Below, piece by piece: positions 36,975 through 49,954 of a DNA stretch of 64,000 nucleotides. The stretch's first letter is position 1, and each line of letters starts with the position of its first letter. A model generated the notes under the pieces. That model was not told the origin of the DNA and did not search any database. It worked only from the letters and a program-made list of their open reading frames with translations. Both the position numbers and the translations under genes were made by a program. Origin of the DNA: Atopsyche davidsoni (Eukaryota > Arthropoda > Insecta > Trichoptera > Hydrobiosidae); the NCBI GenBank assembly GCA_022113835.1, contig JAILWY010000009.1:7292001-7356000 (forward strand), given 5' to 3'.

Positions 36975-37700
36975 AGGATTTGTAGACGCCTTTTGTCTTT
37001 ATGCGCTGAACAAGGCCTGCTTTTAAATCGGTGTAGTGCTGCGTTTCTATTTTTTCCGAATGCAATCTTTGAAAATTGTCATTGTGTCTCAGCTTTAAAT
37101 ACAAAGCGTATTTCGTATTCCTCAGAAACAGTCGTGGCAAAAGCCAAGAAACGCAGTGCACAAATAAATTTATGCGGATAGAGGGGAGCGCTATTGGCCC
37201 TCCGTAAGTTGCATTTATTACACAAGGCGCTGGCGAATAAGTCTTCGAGTCGAATAAACAGGGAACTTTACCTCGCGTCCCGGTGTTTTCCGCGTTTTCG
37301 AGTTCATATTAAACAAAATATGCCGCCATAATAAACTTACCCCCTCCGGGAGGAATTGTCATTTGCAACCGGTTAAATTATTTAAGAACTGAAATGGATT
37401 TCAAAGTTAATTGGAATCGAGGGAAGGGATCGGTTTTGGAACGACGCGAAGCGCGGAGCTGGGAAACAAGGTCTTTAACATTTGGTCTCTTCATAAGATG
37501 AAAAAACTTTCTCGTGCCAAGCTTTCGTTGGGCTCTAAAGCAGGGTTGTTTAAGCTGCATAATGTCTGAGTTAAGTCAGCTGAAGGGCGTTTCCGATTGC
37601 TTATGCCTTCACCTGAGACCGGATTGCTTATTAACATGTATGAATTAAAATGGGGGAGTAGATTTACGACAGCGCTATTGAAGATTATCAAGGGTAAATT
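36975..37700. other. GC island cluster
   Basis: A run of raised-GC DNA. Includes CGCGTCCCGGTGTTTTCCGC, CCATAATAAA (37327-37336, a Cdx/Abd-B-like site), CCCCTCCGGGAGG and GGAACGACGCGAAGCGCGGA. Short frames overlap on both strands with no domain. It contains a splice-bounded non-coding candidate exon (37341-37388, minus). Confidence 0.35.
37341..37388 (-). ncRNA. candidate 48-nt untranslated or lncRNA exon (minus strand)
   Basis: On the minus strand an acceptor, TTTGAAATCCATTTCAG, precedes 48 nt that end at a donor, GTAAGTTTATT. All three frames contain a stop, so it cannot be internal coding sequence. It could be a UTR or lncRNA exon, or a chance pairing of splice signals. Confidence 0.15.
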
Positions 37701-38569
37701 ATGGGTTTTCCCCTATGACATAAATTAAAGCGACTGAAATACATATTTATTCTGCTACAGATTGGTAGATTGCTTAGGCAATAATTTATACACAAGTACA
37801 AATTAATAGCTGCAATAAAGTTTTACACGAAGACTAATTTTAACTAATATTTATGTTGTCTTTAACTGCGTATAGTTCGTAAGTTTTTCTTGAAAATAAA
37901 CCTAGTAATGTCACAACTAAGGTCAGGAAAATAATAAACTGAAGCAATTAAGGTTTTTTAAAATTACATTTCAACAGGAGTTCTTTCATATTAGATAATA
38001 TTACTAACGATAATTGTACAAATTAATAAAGCATATGTATTTAGAGTTATATTGGACGTATATAATTTTAATTATGTATCTCTAGAAATAAATAAATATC
38101 GAAACGAATTAAATAAAACGAATAGCTATACATTATCAACGAAAGAATTCTTTTATTCTGGATTACTAGAAGCATTTATAAACCTACAATACATGACGCT
38201 CTTTCTTGATAGGGGCTTAAAATATGTTACATGGAGATACGTAAAGCATGGGGAGTGGGAGGGATGGAAAACTACCCCCACCATTTTTCCAAGAGTTATA
38301 AATAGTAAAAATCTAATTTTTGACCCAGTCGTTTTGTTAGATAATTCAACATCATCATCACATACTATCTCATAAAACATAAATTAATAAGACACAATAC
38401 ACACACACATCATCTAAAATACAATTTATACTTATATCTAACAATTTAAACAAGAGCATTGCTTTTTAACGCTAGAGTGATGCATTAGCAATGTATTTTT
38501 TTTTAATTCATCAATATATTTAATAATTAATAATTTTAAGTGACATATATTTAATCGCAGCTTATTTTC

Positions 38570-38860
38570 TACACAGTTCGCTCCTTCAGAGGGTAGTATG
38601 TAGGAACTTATCACTCGTCCTGCCGTCGCGTGGTGACGTTTTAATGGCGATACTTAGTCATATTTTATGCCGTTCACGTATAAAACAAGGTCCACGATTT
38701 TTTACCTTAATGCTCGCTAATGTAACGCTCCGAGCACTGGAAGGCTTTCAAATTTTCACCGCGGGCATGCCCAGAACGATTTCTCAAATTACTAATAAAC
38801 GGCCCGTAATTTGATGAAAAATCAACACGGTTGATGGAGCCAAAATTATCGCCACACCGT
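38570..38860. other. GC island
   Basis: Raised-GC block: CCTGCCGTCGCGTGGTGACG, then CACCGCGGGCATGCCC. No frame of note. Confidence 0.35.
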
Positions 38861-39084
38861 GTTTGAGATGATTTTATTTTTAAACTCCAATTGCTTAGAA
38901 TAATTAGTAATTTCTACAAAGAGAGCTTTGACTCGGAATAAATTCATTTAGAAATGCAGATTTTATGAATTTAAAATTAAGTTTGAAGTGAAAAATTCAA
39001 GTCTACAAGTCTGAGAAAGTTTATTGATAGTTGAAAGGACAATTGACAATCGAGACGTATTTCAAGAAAGCGAAACTTTACCCC

Positions 39085-39610
39085 AAGAATCATAAACAGA
39101 GACAGCTTGCCCGGGAGACTTACAAAACTTGAATATTATAATAAATTCCTACCGCGAACTCTGTCATAAAAAATCACGCCTAACTTACAAGTTTTGAACT
39201 TGATTTTGATTGTGCTTTTTGTGTAAGTTGTGGGAGAGACCCTGTGTTTCAGCAGCCGATTTGTGTGGTTTTATTACGTTTTTTACTGCCTGTAATGGAT
39301 GACCCCCCTCAGGGCGAGGGCGGCCGTTCGTACGAATACTCACGCGAGTCCCCAGACGTACCGACACCCGGGCAGCCCCGCACAAAGATTTCTGCTTATT
39401 CACTAACTTTTATATTGCTGTCCGCGTTTGAATTTAGTCATCCGTCTGTATTCTCGCGGAAGCTTCTTTACAAATGACCTCTTTGTTCAGGACTTGACAG
39501 ACGAATTCTTCCCGACTGGGGTGCTAATTTGTTTAATTAATTGATATTTATGATTGTTTGTGAGAACTCCCCTCGCCTCGACAAAGATGAAACAAACTGC
39601 GAAACTTCAG
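39085..39610. other. GC island
   Basis: Core at 39300-39390, with CCCCCCTCAGGGCGAGGGCG and CACCCGGGCAGCCCCGC. Frames on both strands (72 minus, 77 plus) lack domains. Its right flank holds TTAATTAATTGATATTTATG, a cluster of homeodomain-type cores. Confidence 0.35.
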
Positions 39611-39739
39611 TAGATTTGAATTTAATTATCCTTCAATTGTTTTAATTACCCTTAAGACTTAATGCAATTTTAATAAAAAAAATTGTTTTGTGTATATAAG
39701 TAAACTTATTTTAATATTATTATTTAAGCAGTAACGATT

Positions 39740-40215
39740 CTTCAAAAGTATCGAATTCGCTGACGTGGACAAGTAGCTTCTACAGGGTCAACCGAAACGA
39801 ACTCTTTCAATGGAGCGACAGCCGCGTTAGAGCATAACTCCCTTATTAATGATCCGCTGAATCAACGAAGCATTGACACTATCAAAGTGCAATTCCTCTC
39901 GACATAGAAATCCATTTATCAACATGAAAAACGAGCCATATCAAAAGTGAGGAAGAGAAAAAAGTGAAAACTACCGATGGATTTAGACATCGACATCAAG
40001 CTCAACTGGTCAAACATTACGGGGCGATATCGAGTCACTGGCGGTTTTTGCGGCGCCCCGCCCCTCCTGCAAGTCATCCATCAGCCGCCATGACACCTGG
40101 TGTGATTGCCCGCGGCTTTCGTCGTATTGTGTGGCACGGCCCCGCTCACCCCCGCCCTGCCCGCAGCACTCCGGATCTCACCGGATGGAAAGTGCGCCGG
40201 AATGACCTCTGATAT
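39740..40215. other. GC island
   Basis: Core at 40020-40200: TTGCGGCGCCCCGCCCCTCC, CCCCGCTCACCCCCGCCCTG. The 82-codon plus-strand frame over it is Arg/Pro-rich without a domain. Candidate promoter or enhancer. Confidence 0.4.
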
Positions 40216-40734
40216 GTAATTATGTTAATCCAAGACGTTAACGATCGTGATACAATTCTTTGCTAGACGAATACTATTTTGGTATTTATATTATTTTAAG
40301 GGTATATTATATGAGTGAGTTATATTAGCATGTACAACAAACACAATAACCTCTTTTAAAAAAATAAGTTTTAACCATACCATAAAAAATACCGTACGTA
40401 TCACTTCGCAATTTCAGTAACTTTACATTTCTATACCATGAATATGAGGAATTTTGTACGTATCATTAAGACAAACAAACTAGATGCACGTATAGCGGTG
40501 GATGTGTATATCACGAATATTTAGAGCTACTGATAAAGTACTTTTTAATTATTTACACTTACAGTATGACGCCATTTTTCTACATCATTAAAAAAATCGT
40601 TTATTTACACACATTTTTATAACGGACGAAATAAACATAAACAATTTTATTATGATCATTAAAATCACTTATTTTAACAAAACATTTTATGGTCTCTGCA
40701 GTGAGTGCTTATAAACATTGTGAGAACGACTATT

Positions 40735-41270
40735 TTATATTTAAAATGACATAGCCCCGAGGGGTACGCGTGACTTTGTGCGATTTACCTCGAAGTCCTA
40801 CAAAGCCTATGAAATAGGGCCTCGGCAACTGCCCGCTAACGAATGCCCATGTTAGAGGCCAATCATACGCCAGCGCGTTATATGTCTCGCGTTTTAAGCA
40901 TTTTATGAGCTTGCTCGATAAGAAATGTATAATTTGCATGTATTACCGTAATGACTGTATTTAGCTCAATACGGCCCTTGATGTATTGCCGAGTTGAGTT
41001 GGCTGCGTTTAGTGTGAGTCTTAAAACAATATGTTTAAGCCCAATGAGCCATTGAAGTCTCTGAGCTCTTTCTGTGGGCTCCTGGAAGACCTAGATTGAG
41101 TAATTCACGCGTGAGCGCGGTTAGAAGGCCGAGTCATAAATTTTATTTCATATAACTTATGAAAAATGTCGGGAAGTGGGAAAAATGGTACGCTTAACCC
41201 AAATGTCATAGGCTTTTACCTTACCTTTATAAAGGTCTGTAATTAATTTTAAAAGGACGGGTGGAGGAAC
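40735..41270. other. GC island
   Basis: Raised-GC block with ATAGCCCCGAGGGGTACGCG and CACGCGTGAGCGCGG. A 69-codon minus-strand frame at its left end has no domain. A weak splice-bounded 49-nt segment lies before the GTGAGT near 41014 (see rejected list). Confidence 0.35.
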
Positions 41271-41929
41271 GCACGTTCATAATATTACAAGTAATTTCAT
41301 CAACTATGTGAATACTGAAACTTATTCGGATATTCAATTAAATCCTAATATTGAAATTTGGTTTCACTAAAATTCTACTTCAATGTCCATTATATGGGTA
41401 TTTGACCTACTTATCAACCTTGTAGATGTAAAGTTTTTGTAACGTCTTTTATTTGCAATTTAAAACAATTATTTTGTTGTCGTTTTTCACATTTGGAAAT
41501 AACTCAATAAATTATGAAAAAAATGTTTTGACTTAATTTATTTTGCTATTTTAAACATATTATAATGTTATAGAAAAAATATTTCATATTTATTTCATGG
41601 CGTCAAGATGTGGACAACAGCAAAAATGTTGCATTTTTTTTATAAACTAATAATATTATAAAAACAAGTACTTAACGGAAAAAAATTATCAAGCTTTATT
41701 CGTTGTATAAAAATCATTTAATTATTCATGTAAAAGTCTTTTACTCCGTAGTCTAACAGGAAATGAAAAAATATCAACGAAAAACTCTACATTTGGATAA
41801 AATACATTAATAAAAATTTATTATGGATCCTGTATTATAAAGACCATGTTTTTACTTTCAAATAACTAAAAATATCAAAAAAAAAATTTCAAATAAAAAA
41901 ATGATGATTATTTAATCATTTTACTCAAG

Positions 41930-42065
41930 ACTGAGTACGTCTTGTTGAGCTTTCAGTCTGCACCCCTGAGCCCTCATTCCGACCCCGACTATCTTGGGGG
42001 TGAATTTAAATGAATCACGCTCCAGCCGTCGTAATACCGCACATTCGTTTTTCGTTGCAAGTCGT
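41930..42065. other. short GC island
   Basis: Raised-GC block carrying CACCCC and, about 45 bp on, GGGGGTG, in opposite orientations. The 95-codon minus-strand frame starting here runs into A+T-rich DNA; no domain. Confidence 0.3.
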
Positions 42066-44164
42066 GATGAATATAGATAAATAAAAAAACTTTTTGTAAT
42101 TGTCACTGAACAAACACACCGCCATGTAACTGTTAACTTCAAATAATAAGGTTTATTTATGAGGCAGCTATTCGTAGTGATAAATGTTAAATTTAAATAA
42201 GGCTTCAATTTTTTGCTTCAAATTTACATACTTTTGTATTCTATGATGTATCATCATTATTACGTGATGTAATGTTTGCATAAATTTAAAAAAAATTGCA
42301 CGCACCTTCATATAAACTCTGCAGGTAAATTTTGAAAATAAAATTAAAAGTCGATGGATAATTGAAGATAAATAAATATTTATTAAGAATAAATTGTGTA
42401 AATGATAGGTACAAATTTATGTAAATAAATGAAAGTGTTTTTTTTTTACTTAGCACTAAGCTAGAAGTTCTATTCTTAATTATTACTTAAATTTAGTAAC
42501 TTCTATGGTAAAGTATTTTTTTATTTTTACTTGACAACTCGTAAATGTATTTTTTAAATTTTACTTGTATCTAAGTTACTTTTGAGGTTCAAACGTAAAG
42601 TTTGGCTTTGCCTCTAAAGGATGAAATAACTCTTATCATACCAGCAAAAAAAAAATTGACCATTTAGCTGAAGTTATATTTTTAATAAAATATATGTTAC
42701 TTTTGTTTATTAATACTTTTTCAAAAGCATGTAGTTTTTATTATTATACAATAAAATACTTCATAAATATCACTAGCCAATAATTGTTTATTATATCGAC
42801 GATGCTTTGTTCTTCATTACTATATATCCTATGTATCTATCTTTTTGTTAAGTATAACAAATACAGTTTGCACAAGCTCATGTGATTTAAGTGAAATAGT
42901 TTAACTCTTGGATATGTCATGTCATGTAAAACTTATCTTTTTATATTTTAGTGTATCAAATTTTTACATTTACGATCAGTTAACAAATCTCACTGAGCAG
43001 TCTTTTTCTAGATATTTTATAGCAAATTTATTTTTACAGTTTGTTTGGACTGTCTCGCATTGCAAGCTTAGACCAACTAATATTATCAAAAAGACCAAAA
43101 CGTGTTAACTATTTTTTTCAGAATGTGTTTTTTTCTTATTGCATTATTCCATCGCACATTCCAGTATCATTGTTTGGACTTGTAAACCAATCCACTCAAT
43201 TTTCATTGTTATTGTTCCAAAGAAGTAGAATAGTATTTTGAAACATTTTCTACGAAAAAATCATTTGGCAAGCGCAACTTTTGGCAGAGACTTCATTTCT
43301 TTCGCTTTTGATATTGCGCGTAATATTTTATGACGAATTCGTTCTATTTATCAGGGCTTTAGCACTATATAATATCATACGTATATAAAAGTTATATGTG
43401 ATATAATACGATGAAATTCACCGAGAGGGAGAATTGTGGCCAAAACTAGGAATACTTAAAACTTGCCTTATTTCAGCACTGCATTAATAGTTAAATATGC
43501 TTTGACATCGATACTTTCATTCATTGTGTAAGGGTTCTAAATTTCGATTTCTTAATTTTAATAGATTTTTTTGTAAGACGTGCATTTTGTTCTTATTATG
43601 TCGTCGCAGTGTGACGACCTGCAAAGTTTTTGATTGATAAGTAAAACTTATCATATAACGATTTACAAAAGACCTTCATTTATAGTGTCTACATCGACAT
43701 GTGGGTTTAGAGCCAAAAGCTTCACATGTGAATAGAAAGACATTAACGAGTACATGAAAACTAGTGAATTTGAAACATTACAAAGTAAAGCACCTACATT
43801 TACACACAAACAATAGGTCCTAATTCCCATGCTAACAGGTTAATGTCAAGAAATACAAAGTAAAGTATCTTAAATGAAAACAATGTGTAAAACCGAATAT
43901 TCATTAAAAATTCATATCATTTATTCACTTGAAATTTATTTCATTAAATGTATAAACCAAAATTTTATATTGATATAATTTCAATTCTGCGTTGTTTTAC
44001 TGTTTTGATATAAATGGTTAACTTCCTCTAATAATTATCGTAAACAATTAAAATCTAACACGAGCTTCGTATTCAGATGGTACAATAAAGAATTTTTTTT
44101 ACAGCAGCACAATCCTTATCATAATTTAATGTAAATGTGGGTAGTTTGTATTAATTTAGGCGTT

Positions 44165-44400
44165 TTGATATCAACATATTCGCATTAGCGGCAGACACAG
44201 TTTGCCAAGGAGGCTTTATCACACAAGAGGGAATATTTAATCGGGAAATCAATTTGCCCGGAGTACAGGCGCCTGGTTTGTTCCTCGCTATGCGAGGGGC
44301 CGCGAACTTATCTACATCCCGCCACCGAACAGTGCATAAATATGCGGAAGCCAAATATCAACATCCCGGAGTAGGCGTTTCAAATATTATAAAGTACAAT
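44165..44400. other. GC island
   Basis: Raised-GC block with GCGAGGGGCCGCGAACTTAT. A 67-codon minus-strand frame has no domain. Confidence 0.3.
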
Positions 44401-44974
44401 GGCTGATACTAATATTGCAAAGCTGAAATAAGATGCAAGATTATTGATACATTATATATTCATATATTCAGGTACTAAATTTGTCACATTTATTACATAA
44501 GATAAAATAAATTTAGCTCGCGAGGGCACACATTTGTTTTAAGACATGTAATGAATTATTTTTCAATTCTTTATTGTTTTGGTATTTTGAATTATATATA
44601 ATAGTACTTTTGGTTTTAAATTACTTTAGTTGTGAGGTGCAAAGTTTTTTGGGGTATTGTTGATATTCATAAAATCGTTTTTTAGTTTCAAATAGGTTGT
44701 GTAAAATCTTCCTTTGAAATCAAAAAAATATATGTAAAAAGGTTTTTATGTGATAATCATTATTTATAATAAATAGTGTTGGTTTCGTGATTGATTTTTC
44801 ATTGGTGTTTTTAAGTAGCAAAAGTATTTACGCTCGTTGAAAATAAATCCAGCTGTAATCGTACCACAAACTTCATTGGTTTATTTGCATTAATGGATGA
44901 ATGATTAAGCTTAGTTAGTAGTTTGCCAAATCATATATTTGTTTATGTATTGAATTGATAGATATACCAGTTAA

Positions 44975-45200
44975 AGCTGGGGCATCCCCTCATGCAGGCG
45001 ACATTCGATTATAAATATGTATAGAGGGACTTGTAGAACTACTCGGCCGTGTGTAACATGCGACAAGTGTCGGCCTCCCAGGCAGCCACGCGCACCAACA
45101 GTTGGGGAGCCGCTGATTCGGCTGGATTACTTTAAATTTAAAATCAATCGAAAATATTATTCGTGTACAGCCCGGAAGCTGCTTGAAAATGCTTTTTTAC
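44975..45200. other. GC island
   Basis: Raised-GC block with GTCGGCCTCCCAGGCAGCCA. A 94-codon plus-strand frame covers it; no domain. Confidence 0.3.
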
Positions 45201-45429
45201 CGGGTTTATGCACAGAGTACTCTTTTATTTTATACATAATAACTTTTCTATTCTATTTTACGTTACTGTCTGGTGGTATTTTTGATAGTTCAATGTTTTA
45301 ATTCATAACTATACATGTATATATATATATAAAAGGTACTGGGTAAAATTTATGGACTCAGCGCGTACAAATGCAACTGCACATTTGAACTTGGATATTC
45401 ACATCATGCTGATTCGAATTGAAGTAATC

Positions 45430-45700
45430 TGGACACTTGATTTATTGGGTAAGCACTTGTACCGCCGCCCACCCTCGAGTCTGTGTCCAGCAGACAGTGC
45501 CCCTCATCTGTCCATTAACCGTACTTAATATAGAATCACGGCTAATTGATTCAACTCCGATCGGCTCGCAACTGTTGCCAGCTCGCGTATTTCAGACAGA
45601 AAAGGCCAGGGGCTGGGCCAGTACACAGCCTCTGCTGAATAGAGCTCTGTTTGTTTATGGTATTGTATTTGAAGGTTGATTGTGGCCGCCTGGTGATTGT
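45430..45700. other. GC island
   Basis: Raised-GC block from CCGCCGCCCACCCTCGAG to GGGGCTGGGCCAGTAC. An 80-codon plus-strand frame (45437-45679) spans it; no known domain. Confidence 0.3.
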
Positions 45701-46314
45701 GTTTAGTTAATAGGGTATTTCATTCAACATTTATAACTACATGAATTTTAATGAATTCTCTGATCATTAGAAACAAAGTCCACAAAATCATTAGAATTTA
45801 TTTTTAAAAAAAATTATAAACACAATTGAAAAACTGTAACAATCGATTTATTATTAATTTTTGTAATATTATATAATAATAAACCACATTAATATACAAC
45901 AACTTTGCTTAAAAAATAGACGCATTAGTAAAAGCTTAACCCTATAATAAATTGCATTAAAATCAATCAGATCTTTATCATGGGTAGATTTCAATGTGTT
46001 TTATTTGCGGTTATTAACCATACAGTTAAGAGTGAACACGTGTATTTATTATTTTTATGAGTCAAAAAACTCACATCTGTGTTCAATAGCTAAGTGTTGT
46101 AAAATAATACTCGCTTGTTTAACACACTTAATTCAATTAAATTACAAAAAAACACACACTTACAAATAAATTAGTGTCTCAAATCTCATCCTAATCATCA
46201 ATACGATGCTACTCTATAATAAATAAACAAAAATCTTAATTTTGAAAAAAAAATCCTTTGTACAAAACATCACCTTATCAGCATTAACTTGGGACATTGC
46301 TGTTTTAAAACAAA

Positions 46315-46575
46315 GATTCTCCCCCGGCAGTTGCGAGTAGTGCCGAGCACTCCTCCCGCCGTGCTCGAACAATTAATTCTGTGTTCATCCCCCGTTTAAA
46401 GTGAGGGGCCCGCGCCTGATTAGTTCCACAAAGTGCACCGCAAATTGTAAGTAACGAGATCGATTATCCCGGACGGCCGGCAGTATCATTATCGAGTAAT
46501 CCTCACGACAACCGGTGCGACTCCTGCCGGCATCTAACTGCTGCTGGTCGAGTAGCAGAAGTGCCTCTGCAGCGG
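46315..46575. other. GC island
   Basis: GC-rich block: CACTCCTCCCGCCGTGCTCG, GTGAGGGGCCCGCGCC, CCCGGACGGCCGGCAG. No frame of 60 codons. It lies 45 bp left of the TTAA hairpin element. Confidence 0.4.
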
Positions 46576-46617
46576 CTTATGAGTTGTTTCGATATATAAC
46601 ACTTAAAATTTTCTACC

Positions 46618-47048
46618 TTAAGGGCCTAGTCTGCATAATCGAGTTTTTTTGATCATTTTCTAGTCCGTTTTGCGAAAAATCCACTGCACCAATCAAAAAA
46701 ATTTAAATGCAAAAAGTTTGATATATCCCTATGATTTGATATGTAAAAAATCAACTTTCGATATAGCAAAATAAAGTGACAATTAAATTAATTAAATGAC
46801 ACGATTGGACTGCCTCTGGTGTCTGGTTGGCACACCAGAGGCAGTCCATTACCTGGCGAAATCGTGTCATTTAATTAATTTAATTGTCACTTTATTTTGC
46901 TATATCGAAAGTTGATTTTTTACATATCAAATCATAGGGATATATCAAACTTTTTGCATTTAAATTTTTTTGATTGGTGCAGTGGATTTTTCGCAAAACG
47001 GACTAGAAAATGATCAAAAAAACTCGATTATGTAGACTAGGCCCTTAA
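46618..47048. mobile_element. TTAA-flanked near-perfect hairpin element (423 bp)
   Basis: TTAA at 46618-46621 and 47045-47048 flank a 423-bp element (46622-47044) whose ends are GGGCCTAGTCT and AGACTAGGCCC. The two outer arms (about 185 bp each) pair with a single mismatch near the ends (G/A in CTGCATAA versus CTACATAA). An inner stem, GGACTGCCTCTGGTGT, pairs around a 9-nt loop, and the right arm carries about 12 extra nucleotides, ATTACCTGGCGA, between inner and outer stems. TTAA duplication is typical of piggyBac-type transposition. No transposase inside, so it is non-autonomous. Confidence 0.9.
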
Positions 47049-47329
47049 ATTTAATATAAATTTGGATGAAACAAGAATATGAAGTGACATTTTAACGTAT
47101 ACCATCTAAAAGGTTTTCTAAAATGAATTTTTTTTTATAACCCATTAATCATATCTTCAAACCTAAACTAAAAATTATATTATTTTCTATTTTAAATGTT
47201 TTAAGATCAATTTGAATTCCCAATACACCAAACAAGAATTTTCACCCAAATATTTAGACATTCTATTGTCAATGGATAAACAATTATTCATTAAAACGAC
47301 AAATGTTTAGAAGCAATATAAGAAGCTCT

Positions 47330-47560
47330 GAACTACCCTATCTAAAGCTCTAACATGATCCGGAGGTGTAATTGGCTGATATGGGAAGCATCTCCGAGGA
47401 GTCTACACAGCCTTCTCGATATGAATCATGGCGCAGTCTCGAGATATGTAGTAAGTTAGCAAGCCAAGCACTTAGGAAGTACTGCCGCACAGACCTATCA
47501 CTCTGCTACACCGGCTTGGCACTGTACCGCATCGCTGGTAATGAAAGTGTCCATTCATAA
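47330..47560. other. GC island with a 59-codon plus-strand frame
   Basis: Raised-GC block. An ATG frame (47381-47560) reads MGSISEESTQPSRYESWRSL... and ends at TAA, 59 codons. Its composition is less biased than most chance frames here, but I recognise no domain, no Kozak context is notable and the block resembles other islands. Possibly a small ORF, possibly chance. Confidence 0.2.
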
Positions 47561-48169
47561 ATTAAAGTTGAGTCCCACTTAATATTTAATGAAAACAAAA
47601 ATACACAAAAGAAATAAGCTTCAGTATTTTATTTATCCTGGATACAGCCTTAAATATATGATACCACCGGGTATAAAATAATTTTGAAAAAAGTTTTAAT
47701 GCATTGCAATTATTTTATTTTTTAGTAAAAAAGAAAATTATGTTTTTCTATATTAAATATGGTACACTAAGTGTAAAACATTTATGATGCTATGCGCTGT
47801 AATTGAACTATGCATATAGAAGATAAACATAAATTTATAAGCCACGCTGCACGCGAGTGCTAACAAGATAAACGATAATGGCAAAAAATATTGGATTATT
47901 GCACTTTGAGTATTAAAACTATTCATAATATATGAAACTAATCACTTTGTGAAATATTTGCTACTTCCCTAATTTTTATTTTCATTTTGAGTGAAAATAT
48001 TATTTTTTATCTTATTATTTTATAAAGAAAGTAAAAGTGAGCAAATTTAATAATTCACGGACTAGCCTTTTAACCTTGCGTGTCCTTGGATTTCAGTCGT
48101 TTTCTTAAGTTGTTGGGTTTAAGTATAAAATGGTGTAAGTTGTTATCAAACGCTGAGTAATGATACTTT

Positions 48170-48340
48170 CTTGACAAATCCGATATCTTACCTGTACGTG
48201 TTCCCTGGCAGGTAAAGCAGATTTTTAAGGTTAAAAAGACGCGGGAAAGGTTTGCTTATCTGCCTTATCTCAAGCTTTTGGCTAAAGCAGAAAACCTTTT
48301 GTGAAAACTGTACTTGCCAAACTGTCTGGAAAGTGTGATA
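48170..48340. other. weak GC block with facing TACCTG/CAGGTA sites
   Basis: TACCTG (48189-48194) and CAGGTA (48209-48214) face each other 14 bp apart. CAGGTA is the core of Zelda- and Snail/ZEB-type sites. No frame. Confidence 0.3.
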
Positions 48341-49954
48341 GTTCAATTAAGACTACATCCTTCTTGTAAACTACCTTATTCTTGATAGTTTAGACTAAAT
48401 AAATGATAAATTAAATAAATGCGTGTAATCTCAGTAGTTTCTATATTCACACAGAGTAAATAATGCTACTAGCTACAGTTCACCACAAATAACTTACTTA
48501 CTTTTTATTAAATTTACTATTTATATAGAGCAATAAATTAAATTATTAAATAAAAATATGGTTATGGAATTTTAAAGTATATTAAGCTAAGATTTATTTA
48601 AGCGAGCGACTCTGCATAAGATCATAAGTGCGAATGTGTATATTAAAGATCTGTGAACTTGTGGAATTCTATAACTTTGCTTGGGAAATAGATCATTCCT
48701 ACCAATAATATTCTCAGAATAATTGTTGTTTAGAAGTTATTGTTGAATTTCAAAGTAGCTTCTTGTGAATATGGTTAGGGACATCCTTTCGTAATAAATA
48801 AGGGGCAAAACCAATTCAGAAACTTATTGTATAAATTATCTAATAACTTAACAGGATATTAATTTGTGTTAAACTATAACTTATTAACTGTCGCGTAATT
48901 ATTGTGTAAGCACTTACCCCAACATTAACAATTTCAATACTTACAGTTTAAATGCTTTTACCCATAATTAGCTGTTATCTATCCAAAGTAACGTAGTGTT
49001 CAGTGTTATCACTTCTACTAGTCATTCAAAAGTCCAGGGTGCAAATTAATTCACAGATTTCTTTCATTTTATTATTTCGTTACATCTTCCAAAAATTAAA
49101 ATACTGTGAAAGTATAAAATGAGCCAAGAGTTGAATATTGAATGTACGACTTGGAAATATTTATAAACATTCGATATATTACAAAATATATCAAGCATTT
49201 TTTAATGCTCGATATGAAACAAAATATTTTATTCATGGTTTGAATATTAAAACATCTACTTAATATTCAGTAGCTAAAAGAACATTCGAAAGAATGAACT
49301 GGATTAAATTCTACCTAGTTTACTAAATCAATAGATTCAATAATGCTTGTGAGAAGCCTCCCATAAGGCTGGCAAACATCACTCTAATATTCTTTTCCTG
49401 GGTTTATAGCAATGAGCACTCCCATTTAAATTGTGGTACTCAGTTATAACTATCCATTATATTGATTTCTAAGAATATAAACCAATGGCGATAATAATAT
49501 AGACGAAGTACTGTATAGTACCCAATCATTGGGAGTAATATTGTCTTTTATTGAATCATATATTACGAACATTTATCTAATCATTGAGTTTCCTCGACTC
49601 AAAGATACTCGTAGTATACTTATTCAATACTAGAAACCCAAGAGCTCAAAAGATAAAATGTTTTAAAAAAGATGTTTAGGTATAAGAAAAATCATAGTCT
49701 GATTTCTGGTCGTCCGTAATACGCAATTTTATATACTCTTTTAATACCATCTGATTTTTCCTATCATATAATTTTTTTGATAGATCCCAAACATATAATA
49801 ATTTAAGGTTCAGATTTTTTTAGAACACCTAAATTTTTTACCCCTAGACTGAATGTTTTTGTGTTACATAAATATATATTTCAAATATCATATAACTTAA
49901 ATTTTCACTTCTGTTTTATTTGAAGTAGAAGTGATTAACTCAATTGTCAATATA

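Larger units (their letters stand above)
30621..46300. other. A+T-rich background with scattered GC islands, part 4
   Basis: Apart from listed features, A+T-rich DNA. The long intervals 30860-32290, 33590-34460, 35870-36280, 37710-38560, 42210-44160 and 45710-46310 hold no supported gene. The 107-codon plus-strand frame at 38052-38375 overlaps a 75-codon minus-strand frame and has no domain I recognise. No RNA gene was recognised. Confidence 0.7.

Noticed and set aside
38052..38375. 107-codon plus-strand frame
   Set aside because: Overlaps a minus-strand frame of similar span, no domain recognised, no ATG context or splice support.
40966..41014. 49-nt segment between CTGTATTTAG and GTGAGTC as a plus-strand exon
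   Set aside because: Weak acceptor and only one open frame; such pairings are expected by chance.
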